From Isohypsibius dastychi (Eukaryota > Tardigrada > Eutardigrada > Parachela > Isohypsibiidae): a stretch of DNA of 13,267 bases. Positions 1 to 8,213 of the stretch are shown piece after piece. The translations under genes were made by a program, and so were the position numbers. Below the pieces are notes generated by a model that was given only the letters and a program-made list of their open reading frames with translations, ran no database searches and had not been told where the DNA came from. The stretch's first letter is position 1. Each line of letters begins with the position of its first letter. The stretch spans positions 1 through 13,267 of the forward strand of contig JAQIWT010000982.1 of assembly GCA_034696485.1 (NCBI GenBank), in the 5' to 3' direction.

Positions 1-144
1 GATCAGTGGGATTTCTCGATAAGCTTCTTCTTCTGTTCAGACGATTGGAGTTAGATCTGGGTACGCTCCTCCTTAACCCTGTGACACGATTCGTTGTTTC
101 AGTTAAACAAAACGTTCAGATGAATTCGATATTGCTCACTCGTA

Positions 145-618
145 TCATTCATAATAGTTAAGATCACGATGTTGGATCCAGTCGACAGTTATAAACATTT
201 CCATCCGGTTATCTGAGCTGGGATCTTTCGATATACATATGAGTCCACGGTAATATAGAGCAACAAGAATTTGCCAAATCTGTGACTGTTTTAATGCATA
301 TCTTCTGTATGAAATCGGCAATGAAGAAGATTTAACTGCACTTTGTTTGAAAAATACATAGTACTTTATTGGAGACCTCGTTTTGGAAAGTCGACCGTCC
401 TGTGGTATTTGACTTCGCCTAGTTACATCACACCAGCGTAAGTTCGCCATACATTTCAAAACATTCCTGCCCTCTGGACTACTACAGCATCCGTTTTTAT
501 CGGGTAATCTGAACAGTTTCGACAAAAGGAACAATGAACAGGTTGCAAAAGCAAACTGAGAACTTAACACAAGAATGCAAGCACAAACAGCATTCTTCAA
601 ACGCATTGCTTTGTACAT
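145..618 (-). CDS. Possible small secreted cysteine-containing protein, family not recognised
   Basis: An uninterrupted 157-codon frame from ATG at 618 to TGA at 145. I chose the first ATG; a second ATG four codons on gives a cleaner signal peptide. Residues 5-25 (MRLKN, then a hydrophobic stretch ending QFAFA) look like a secretory signal with cleavage before Thr-Cys. The mature part has six cysteines (27, 44, 45, 56, 63, 128), five of them within 37 residues, so disulfide bonding is plausible. Dibasic sites at 67-68 and 105-106 could be processing sites, but there are no amidation signals (Gly before a basic pair) and no repeated peptides. No transmembrane segment follows the signal. It lies downstream of DNAI2 in the same orientation. 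No homologue comes to mind. An open frame this long arises by chance only rarely in this base composition, but the gene could be a chance frame or one exon of a longer gene. Confidence 0.35.
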   Translation of the reverse strand: MYKAMRLKNAVCACILVLSSQFAFATCSLFLLSKLFRLPDKNGCCSSPEGRNVLKCMANLRWCDVTRRSQIPQDGRLSKTRSPIKYYVFFKQSAVKSSSLPISYRRYALKQSQIWQILVALYYRGLICISKDPSSDNRMEMFITVDWIQHRDLNYYE

Positions 619-1210
619 ATGTATTGTCAAAATAATGAGAACGTGTTACCGTGCGCGTCTAAAATCGCAGCTGCTTTAACGATGCACTTGATCAACCCTT
701 GGTATGTGGCTCTCTAAATTCTTAACCGAGAACAAAGAATATAGCCCGTTGGTGGCAGGGATCTGGCTCGAACATGGCCACCAGAGACATCGCAGTCAGC
801 AACAAGATCGTGCCCCCATTCTCTACAGTGCAGTGGGGGAAATCCATCAATCAATGTCTTTAACATTGCAGAAATGATGGGGGGGGGGAGGGGATATCTC
901 TCATACAGTATTTTTACTTCAAGCATAACCACGGGCTCTGAAACGGTTTACGTAATAATTTTTGGAGGGTGACAAAAATTATTCAGTTTTGTTGGTGGGT
1001 TTTTTATGATACGCAGAAGCAGAATGAATAACGAGTGTCGACGGTATAGTCAAAAGTAGTAAGGTGATCCATCCAATATCATCCCGTCACCGATCAAAAT
1101 AGTCACTTAAATCGGTCGGCCGTGTGGGCAGTTTTGAAGGATAAAATGATTCTGAGGCAGGTCGACTGTTCTGGATGCCCACCAACATCGTTCAAACTAA
1201 TTCGAATATT
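619..1210. other. Intergenic stretch between DNAI2 and the small secreted frame
   Basis: About 590 bp with no convincing coding region. On the minus strand it would hold the DNAI2 3' untranslated region and then the promoter of the small secreted frame. I see no exact AATAAA on the minus strand; a CATAAA variant lies near 1011-1016. A guanine run at 879-893 stands out. A 72-codon minus frame at 714-932 lacks any family resemblance and is probably noise or remnant repeat sequence. Confidence 0.5.
879..893 (+). repeat. Guanine homopolymer tract (G10, A, G4)
   Basis: Ten guanines, one adenine and four guanines in a row on the plus strand. Such tracts are length-unstable and error-prone to sequence. 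It lies in noncoding DNA downstream of DNAI2. Confidence 0.9.
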
Positions 1211-4200
1211 TTACTGCTTTCTTCGCTCAGAAAATGATTTTATCTGTTCCCGTGTTTCTGCAGAATAGTCCATGGGGACGATTGGCGTGCATTCAGTGGG
1301 TTTGTTCGGCCGTCCAGCAATTGCAGGTTCACCATCCTCTTTTTCCACGCCAAGCTGGGTGTTTGTATACGATTCCACCTTTTCATCGCGCTCGGTCTGA
1401 GCTCCAGCTTGAGTTCCTTTAGGAAACTGACGATTGATTGGGATGTTGGGCTGCATTTTGCTCACTATACTGCCAACCCCGGTGTCCTCTACTTGCCAGT
1501 CGAATACGGTTGGTATCAATCGGTGTTTGAATTCCTCTTCTTCGTCCACTACCCAGGCTTCATATTGCTTCAGCGACTCCTTCACCAATGCATCAGCTTT
1601 CTCACGAGATATATCTTTCGTATTAGCTGGTGGCGTTTCCTGCGCAATCAAGGGACCTGGACGATACGGGAGGTTATAAACTGGATCGAGAACATCCTCT
1701 GGCTCGAAAACAGGAGGTGGTTTGCCGGCTTTGACAGCTGTTGCAATTGCCTCCGCTTTTGCAGCTACTTCTTTTTTCAGGGCAGCTTGTTTTTCACGAC
1801 CACGGCCTTCTAGAATTTTTTCTCGACGTCCCTCTCGTTCAAAAAGCTGTGAATATACAAAGCGTCGTCGAATTGTTAAAAAGCAGTTTTCGCTTGCCGT
1901 CACACCTCTCCAACATCGTTCTTCTCTTTTTGTGTCGGTATGTATAGAGCGTTTGTGACTTCCGCGATGCCCCACGATCCATTTATACCTCCTACGGCAT
2001 ACAGCCGACCTTCATCATGCGGTGCCAGACAGGTCAGCGCTTTGGTATCAACCTTTGAATGAGAAAACTGATGGTAGAAAATACTTGCAACTTAGTTTCT
2101 TGGTGATAATTACGTCGACAAAAGCGGCAGGCGTCAAACAACGATTTCCGCGATTGAGGTCCCATGCCGCAAAGCTGCCGTTAGTCGAGGTGGTCATGAA
2201 AACTCCGCAACGTGTGGGACTCCAACAGCCAGCCGTGAAATGACCTTCTGGTGGGCTGAAAAAATACTGTCCCTGCTTGACACGAACAAGGCCGGATAAC
2301 GATGCTCACTCACCGAATGTCGATGATCCAACTGTCGCGACAATCATCCGCAAAAATCTGAAGGAAGGCAAATTGTAAGCACCCTGAACAGTGAACGCTT
2401 CATCTGCACACCTTTGCGTCGTCACAACTAACAGCCAGCATATATCGTGGATGCGCAATATTTCGTTGAAGAGATAATATTGGGGTGATCACGTCTTTCC
2501 ATACCCACGTTATCTTTTCGTGTGCGTTCTTCGATTTGCGGTTTATGTTAAAGATATATCCCCGGTCAGCGCCAGCACAAAGCCTGCTTGGCTGTAAATT
2601 AGACAACATGAACACAGGTCACAATAAAGTATTTTTCCTTACGATGCCCTGGTCAAAGTCCACACAAGCACACGCGGTGCCATCTTTTGCCGTAGGGGAT
2701 TTCGTCCTGTTAGGATCCAAAGTTATTTGTTCTACTGGTTCATTCCATTTCCTGATATCCCAGAAAATCATCTGCAAAAATCTCAAATTCTGCAAACAAA
2801 GTTTCACCCATTTGCATCTATTCACAGAGTGCACAAGGTAGGCCGAGGATGAATGGATTAAGGTCGAACCCTGCGTGGGATTCGGCGAAATGGTGAAACG
2901 GGTTGAGACTGACACTAGATGCCTACCTACAGCCAATCAAAGTCCACCCACGCAACACTGAGACATATAAAGTCAGCTTATAGAGCGTACGTTACACGCC
3001 TACGCCCCCCCCCCCTGCACCCTTCCACGAACCACTCCCATTTCCAGCTTCCCCAAAACCAGATTTTGATTGATGCGGAAGTACTGCTCAAGAAATGTCT
3101 GCTTACCTGCCCATCATTGCCAACAGATACAAGATCTGTCATGGTTTTTGACTGTAACCATTGCACTTTTCGGCAAATTTTTGAATGGCCAACTTCCAGT
3201 TCTGTTGTCACAGTGGGTTCTTCCCCAGCTCGAAGGTCCCATTGGCCTACATCATATCGGAATTTACAAATAAAACAGAGCTGATATCTAGTGGCTTACA
3301 TAGTTGGCCTGTCCATAATGAACCAACCAGACAATTGATGTCCTTTGGGTTGTATATTATTGAGTACAATCGGAATGGAGGCACGAATTTTTGAACGGGT
3401 TTGTAGATGAGGTCTGAAATAAGACAAAATATCGATTTTGCCTGGCATTTGTTTTACAGCCTTGAGTTGCTCGCAGTGAGTAAAGCAAGTTTGGTGCACT
3501 TTTGATGAACAAAACAGGTTTGTTACCGGATCACTCACTGACATCCCAAACTGATCCAAAGAGTGCTCCATCATTATATGGTACATTCTGGCGACCGATT
3601 TCTTGATATGCTACCGCAACCTTCCCTGATTCCTTTGGGAAAAAGAACAGATCCTGGACTTTTCTTTCAAATTTACAAGTTGTATCACTGAAAAACATCA
3701 GTACGGTTCAGAAAAGCAAAAATACTGATTACTCCCTACTTACTGGTATTCGGAAACCAAACTAACGCCAAACCCATCAGCATATGTAACGTCGATTTCG
3801 TCGTCTTCGAAGTACTGTTCCAGATAGTCGAATATGTTATTATCCTTCACAACTTCTTCAATCGACTGCAAATAATTACCGTTAAACCGAGCAGAACCAT
3901 TTATCATCAATTCAATTCAATCTGGCATCTCAGGCTTTACCTCAGCAGCAGATGTGACAAACTGGATGTATCCTTCTTCTTTTTCAATAATTTTCTTGTA
4001 ACGAGTAGTCTGCTCTGTATCGTTTGCTTGAACATCCTTCGGCCATGCTCCTTCGACGAAGCAGAGAGATCTTTTCTCTGTGGCAGGTAATTCTGTGTTC
4101 GTCTGATAAGCGTGAATTGTAATCAAAAGGTTTACTCAAGGGATCGAAACGTGATATCTGAATCAATTAGCACTAAATTTGTGATATGCAGGATCGTACA

Positions 4201-4439
4201 CTGTTAGTGGAATATTCACACCCCTCCTGGGTGCCGGATTCGGTAGATAGTTTTTCGACGAACTGATCTTGCCTTTCCTGGTTAGCAGGTCTGCATACGA
4301 AGTGGACTGGTTCGATGTGGCCATACTGCAACAGCCTTCCGAAATCTCGTCGTTGTTTTGGGATAAACGAGCGTAATCGTGGATGTGGAATCTCAACCGG
4401 TGCGTCACCTTCTTCCAATGACACGAGAAGGTCAGCCAT
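1211..4439 (-). CDS. DNAI2: Outer-arm dynein axonemal intermediate chain 2 (DNAI2/IC2 type), 12 exons
   Basis: A WD-repeat intermediate chain that helps anchor outer dynein arms to axonemal doublets in motile cilia. Exons (minus): 4439-4200, 4102-3941, 3865-3744, 3687-3539, 3413-3300, 3246-3107, 2771-2643, 2591-2412, 2357-2314, 2255-2114, 2067-1906, 1846-1211. They sum to 2220 nt, giving 739 aa and a TAA stop at 1211. Family landmarks appear in order: KQRRDFGRL near residue 30, VEGAWPKDV at 96-104, the acidic YLEQYFEDDE block in exon 3, propeller blades with SVWDV, CQWDLRAG, IFWDIRKWNEP and AAWDLN, NINRKSKNAHEKI in exon 8, and FEREGRREKILE at 530-541. Human DNAI2 is about 605 aa; here there are about 25 extra N-terminal residues and a much longer C-terminal tail. 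The tail (about 545-739) is charged and proline-containing, with a WVVDEEEEF segment. The ATG at 4439 is the first in frame, but a 5' noncoding exon cannot be excluded. Splice phases all agree. Confidence 0.93.
2772..3106 (-). other. DNAI2 intron 6, the longest intron found in the window
   Basis: A 335-nt intron between the exon ending in NDGQ and the exon starting MIFWD. The donor is CAG|GTAAGC and the acceptor ends TTTTTGCAG. It contains the C11 run at 3005-3015. Open frames inside it on either strand show no family resemblance. Confidence 0.85.
3005..3015 (+). repeat. Cytosine homopolymer tract (C11)
   Basis: Eleven consecutive cytosines on the plus strand, inside DNAI2 intron 6. It is the counterpart of the guanine run at 879-893, and likewise noncoding and probably length-variable. 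Confidence 0.9.
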
Positions 4440-4474
4440 GACAAAACATCAACAAATGTCAGTTTCAGTTTTTT

Positions 4475-4480
4475 TTTATT
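4475..4480 (-). terminator. Candidate poly(A) signal for DRC2
   Basis: AATAAA on the minus strand, leading into a run of nine adenines (4477-4469). It lies about 275 nt after the DRC2 stop and only 36 nt before the DNAI2 start codon, the only exact AATAAA in this gap. If used, cleavage would fall almost at the DNAI2 ATG. Chance occurrence is possible. Confidence 0.35.
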
Positions 4481-4513
4481 CAACCAGCAAATCACAACCA
4501 ATCATCGTAGTTA

Positions 4514-4519
4514 GGCAAC
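4514..4519 (+). promoter_or_regulatory. RFX/X-box-like half-site upstream of DNAI2
   Basis: GGCAAC on the plus strand, 75-80 bp upstream of the DNAI2 start codon, with a CCAAT 12 bp away. RFX factors bind GTTNCC-type half-sites and control many ciliary genes in animals. A single hexamer is weak evidence by itself; the first half of the palindrome is absent. Confidence 0.2.
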
Positions 4520-4754
4520 AAGGATGCTAGATTTTGCTGTGAAACCCATCAGGAATAAATTTCGGGGGAGACAAATCCAACTCCATTGCACTGCGTACTG
4601 AGAAACCCAGTGTGATTGCAGAATATAGCTATGCTTTCACTTCACAATACACATTCGATTTGGGTGGTCCATTTCCACTTGTGCACAAAATATGCGCGAA
4701 GCCTCGAATAGGAGCACCACGTTGCGATCCTCCATTATCTTGACCTGCCCTTAT

Positions 4755-6655
4755 TCAGCTGCGAAATTTTGTCACCACTTGCCATACGCGCAGCTCTTTG
4801 TCCTCTGTGGGATATTTTTGGCTATATTGGCTGAATTTATGAACCAAGCTTGTAATTGACTTACGGCTCAACTACGACATAGGTCGGCCCTTTTATTGTC
4901 AGCAGCTGATTTTCCCCGCGTTGAGATATTCCGTCTGCCGTGACGGTTTTGGCGCTGATATATTCACTGATTAGGGATTCCAGCCGATCGTTTTGCCGTT
5001 TGAGTTGCTTGTTTTCATACGAGCGTGTTATATTCTTAACTTCCATATGTGCATTATTCATCATTAACGGGGTCATTTTAAGAACTTCGCTAATGCCCTG
5101 AAAGTATTCCGGTTACATCAGATCACCCGAGTGGAAGAAATCTAACCTTGTTCATTGGGAATGTTCCGATGTTGTTCTTGAAGGTCTCCGACCATTCCAG
5201 TTCTTTTTCAGATAGATGATTGCGCGTGCATGCAAATAGTTTATCGTCAGGCTCCTGCATACGGTGACAAGCAAGCGCATGCCGTACTAGCCGAACACCC
5301 TGTGTTAACGGTTTGCGTTGTATTGAAATGATGGAACCAGAGATTTACAGGGATTTCCCAGTTTCACATACAAGTGCACTTTCACACGAGAAGCGAATTT
5401 GAAACTTCTTTACAAAACTCACCACTGTCTCCAGTGCGTGAAGCTGATCTTGCGCGTTTTGGAAATGCATTGTCATCTCTCTGTATTCTCGTTTGAACTT
5501 CAAGTTTCCTGATCGTATCCTCCGCTTCACAACGGCAATCGCTGCCTTTAACCGACTTTTTAACTGTAATATCATGATATCATTGTATTCGTTTCCGGTA
5601 TACGTAAGGGCTAGCAACTTTAACCGTACCTCATCCCAGTACCTCATCTTGACCTCAGCCGAGTTTCGGAATGCTGTGAGTTTTGCTTTTCTCATTGCAA
5701 CTTGTTTCTGATGGAACATGAATTATTGGTGCTCACTTGACATCCACGACAGTGTCATTTACCGAGAGCATATTTATCCGCATGACTTGGTATTTGACTT
5801 CCTTCGAGCTGACTTCGTCCTTGGCCCTGAGCTCTTGATAACGTGCCAGTTTTTCATCAGTTCGATTCCGGTATTTTACATATTCATCTTCCATTTTCTG
5901 GTACAGGTCCGAGATTACACGCTCCATTTGGATACGAAGAATTTGTTTCTCTTCCATGATCTACTGAAAAGCCATAACATCGGAGAACAGCGTGTGCCGA
6001 AGAATCAGTGTGCCTTACTCGATTCTTTATCTCGTCAACTGATGTGAGAAATTTCGTACGCCGATCAGTCTCTTCTTCTGTCCACTCTTCGTCCAGAATT
6101 CTTTTTCGGAGCTCAAGTTTTTCAAGTTCTTGATCGTTCTGCTGAGTAAGTATGTTGGTTTTTGCACAAAATTCGGACAATAGAGTCCGCAGGTTTCCAT
6201 AAAATTCTTCCTCCATAAACTTTTTCAAATTTTCATGTATTTCTGTTAATCTTGTCAAAGCTGCCGTGTGTCTCCTCGCCAGAAGTTCTTCTTGTGCATA
6301 CGCTTCATGTATATCCGTAAGCAAGAACTCCAGTGTTTCATCTTGTCTGTCAGCCTGTTGCTGGATCCGCATTGCCTGATGTCGCATCTCATCGCCAATC
6401 TCCTTGCGTCGAACTCGGCGTAGATGTGGTCGGTGCTGAACAAGAACCTGAACGAATGCATTTCTGGCTGTTCTGTCTTCGAAGTTGGCCAAGTCCTGTA
6501 ATCAGATGTCTCTTGAATAACATGAATCTTTCAAATCAGTAAACATGGGCTCATAAGGTTTTGGTTACCTCAAGATAAGTGTGCTCTGCGGTCCCTCTTC
6601 GCCATTTTCTGACCCAAGGGAGCATTTTTGCCTTTTTTTTGCCTGGTTTAGGCAT
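4755..6655 (-). CDS. DRC2: Dynein regulatory complex subunit 2 (CCDC65/NYD-SP28 family), 7 exons
   Basis: A coiled-coil subunit of the nexin-dynein regulatory complex, which links axonemal doublets and regulates dynein motion; known to pair with DRC1. Exons (minus): 6655-6569, 6495-6019, 5960-5763, 5707-5423, 5299-5147, 5097-4865, 4830-4755; 1509 nt, 502 aa. Landmarks are a basic N-terminus starting MPKPGKKKAK (human starts MPKKEKKAK), long charged helices in exon 2, EEKQILRIQMERV near 191-203, the family signature KDEVSSKEV near 235-243, and QLKRQNDRLESLISEY in exon 6. Human CCDC65 is 484 aa. Exon 4 seems to carry roughly 15 residues more than the human protein. The last junction is a choice: the TAA of the unspliced frame (4863-4861) lies inside a GTAAGT donor, so intron retention would end the protein at 478 aa. 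An alternative exon 3 donor (GTGAGC at 5736) does not keep the frame with the good CAG acceptor. Confidence 0.9.
4831..4864 (-). other. Candidate 34-nt micro-intron in DRC2 whose donor contains a stop codon
   Basis: The sequence runs GAGCC|GTAAGT at the donor and ATTCAG at the acceptor, 34 nt in all. Splicing adds 24 residues after Glu-Pro, ending TKFRS and TGA at 4757-4755, and brings the protein nearer the length of the human C-terminus. Without splicing the TAA within the donor ends translation. The consensus donor and kept frame favour splicing. Confidence 0.55.
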
Positions 6656-7217
6656 CGTGGATATTGCGGATGAATGTGATGAGAGTTAGAACAGTATTCT
6701 GGGCAATTTGAATTAACGTCATCAAACGGTAATCTTAACGAACGGCGGAACACCTGTTGCCTTGGTCCGATCTTGATCGTCCGATATTCACCAGGAAGCC
6801 GCATCAAGTACATGTAGTGCAGTGTACCATGCTCTGCTCCGATACTTTATATGCTATACATAGCAGCTGATAATCATACGATACGGTGGTGAAAACATCT
6901 TTCATGAGAGTTTCGTTACGTGCGCTGGACGGTTCAGTCAGCTCATGAAGCGAAAAGAATCCAGGATCGTAACCATACAGCATGCGTACATTATGGGTAA
7001 TGTGTGGTGGAATTATTGCCCGAAATTCAAAATACATTGGCCAATCAAGAAAAGATGACGTCTGATAAGAAATATTATGAAAAAGTGCCCAAATCACATT
7101 ACAAATCTTTTGCAAATGTCGTTTGCGATGGTGACGATATGAAAATCGCGAGAAAATAATCACTGCTCCAATTCAACAAGAAGTTTTGAAGAATGTTATT
7201 CGGTGAGAAATGTCGAT
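6656..7217. other. Intergenic region between the CIBAR1-type gene and DRC2
   Basis: About 560 bp, expected to hold the CIBAR1-type 3' untranslated region and the DRC2 promoter. No exact AATAAA is seen on the minus strand. An open minus frame (7163-6804, 119 codons, no ATG until about 7040) shows no known motif and no junction that would join it to either neighbour. A GTTGCC hexamer lies near the DRC2 start. Confidence 0.6.
6756..6761 (+). promoter_or_regulatory. RFX/X-box-like half-site upstream of DRC2
   Basis: GTTGCC on the plus strand, 101-106 bp upstream of the DRC2 start codon, followed by TT and GGTCCG. The second half keeps only the first GG of the X-box consensus, so this is a perfect half-site with a poor partner. 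Confidence 0.22.
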
Positions 7218-8213
7218 TCAGTCTGGACGTTGCGGCTTCAATCTGCAACCTCCACTCCCGTTTAAGCGTGTTCGGTTGATGATACAGGGAGCCCGTCTCC
7301 TAGCTGGGACGATGTCTTCGTCTGAATCCGAGCTAGAAGCATTTCCATTCTCCCAGCGAAGAACCAGGTTTGGATCAGGTACGACCGAGGAGGATCCTTG
7401 AAGAATGTGCATCTGGTTTCGGAAAGTTTCGATGTCTTCCAGACCATCCAGTTTTTTTACGACATTATAAGCTTGTGAGTACAGCTTCATAACTTTTGCA
7501 TGAAAAGCCAGTTCTATTTCACAATAATTCATCAGTACTCTCCTTAGGTCTTCAAGCTTCTGCTGCTCGAACCTGTCCGCTTCTTTCAACAGAATTTCGT
7601 GGGCTTTTTTAGCGTCGGATGCAGCTAGTTTGGCGGTATCGGTTTGCTGTCGGATCTGCGCGAAGCTGATGGTATCACCCTGGCTGCTATGTCTCACATG
7701 CATCTTTTGCAACTCTTCCATGTGACGGTGCTCCTTTTCTCGTATCGACGCTCCTTTAGCTACCTCATCTTTGATGACTCGACTCATTACACCATATTTT
7801 GAGAATCCTGCTACAACCTTTGCTTCAATCCGGAGTATTCTCGCATGCATATGGTCTTGTACACCAGCTATTAGACTGCTGAACTCCACCAAATGCTTCT
7901 TTGTGCTTGAGCAATGTGCTTGTGTCTCCGAATACTGTGAGAAAGCCCGCGCAAGTTGGTCACCCTGATCCCGCAATGCCCCGAGCTTACGACTATAAGA
8001 GGCAAACTAAAACGAGGAGCACGACATCTTTATTTGCTGTCTTGCATTGTATTTCAAATGAATGTTCAGTGTGGCTCTTACCCCGCTGCAAAATTTCCCA
8101 AAATACAAGCCTGTATTTTGTGTGTGTTCCGTTATGACCTTGGATTGAAACTCCAATGCCGATGGGTCATAAGCTTCTGCATCGGGAGTCGCACGGTCTT
8201 TAGTTTGAGCCAT
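7218..8213 (-). CDS. CIBAR1: CBY1-interacting BAR-domain protein (CIBAR1/FAM92 family), 2 exons
   Basis: FAM92/CIBAR proteins are membrane-curving BAR-domain proteins that work with Chibby at the distal mother centriole and ciliary base during ciliogenesis. Exons (minus): 8213-8082 and 8006-7218; 921 nt, 306 aa (human CIBAR1 about 289). The 75-nt intron runs from GGG|GTAAGA to CGTTTTAG. The junction restores the family sequence, with LYFGKFC before it and FASYSRKLGALRD after it (human FAAYVRKTARLRD). The BAR region spans about 35-235, with IEAKVV near 104, DRFEQQKLEDL near 188 and EIELAFHAKVMKLYSQAY after it, all close to the human protein. The tail is divergent, with an acidic serine patch (SSSDSDEDI, about 268-276) followed by RRR, a possible CK2 site. 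Nearly the whole BAR domain is in one exon. It could equally be called CIBAR2, as flukes probably have a single family member. Confidence 0.9.

Larger units (their letters stand above)
4440..4754. other. Short intergenic region between DRC2 and DNAI2
   Basis: About 315 bp that must hold both the DRC2 3' untranslated region and the DNAI2 promoter or 5' leader. It contains a minus-strand AATAAA, a CCAAT pentamer on the plus strand at 4498-4502 and an RFX-type half-site at 4514-4519. No coding frame in it looks real. Confidence 0.7.

Noticed and set aside
301-330. Neuropeptide-F-like reading of the RYALKQSQIWQIL segment in the small secreted frame
   Set aside because: There is no RPRF ending, no amidation signal, and the position is too far from the signal peptide.
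741-775. tRNA-like A-box and B-box look-alikes (TAGCCCGTTGG and GGCTCGAAC)
   Set aside because: The boxes are only about 10 bp apart, far less than in a tRNA or tRNA-derived SINE, and no cloverleaf can form.
2485-3284. Two plus-strand frames of about 120 codons
   Set aside because: They are shadows across DNAI2 exons 6 to 8 and introns, whose minus-strand exons match the WD-repeat family.
5737-5762. Alternative DRC2 exon 3 donor AA|GTGAGC
   Set aside because: It leaves a phase that hits a stop after the strong CATCAG acceptor. The GTAAAT donor at 5762 keeps the frame.
5718-6047. 109-codon plus-strand open frame with hydrophobic stretches
   Set aside because: It is antisense to DRC2 exons 2 and 3, whose minus-strand reading matches the family closely.
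7989-8006. Alternative CIBAR1-type exon 2 acceptors (TTATAG or GTCGTAAG)
   Set aside because: The first breaks the frame. The second keeps it but drops the conserved FASYSRK segment, which the CGTTTTAG acceptor retains.
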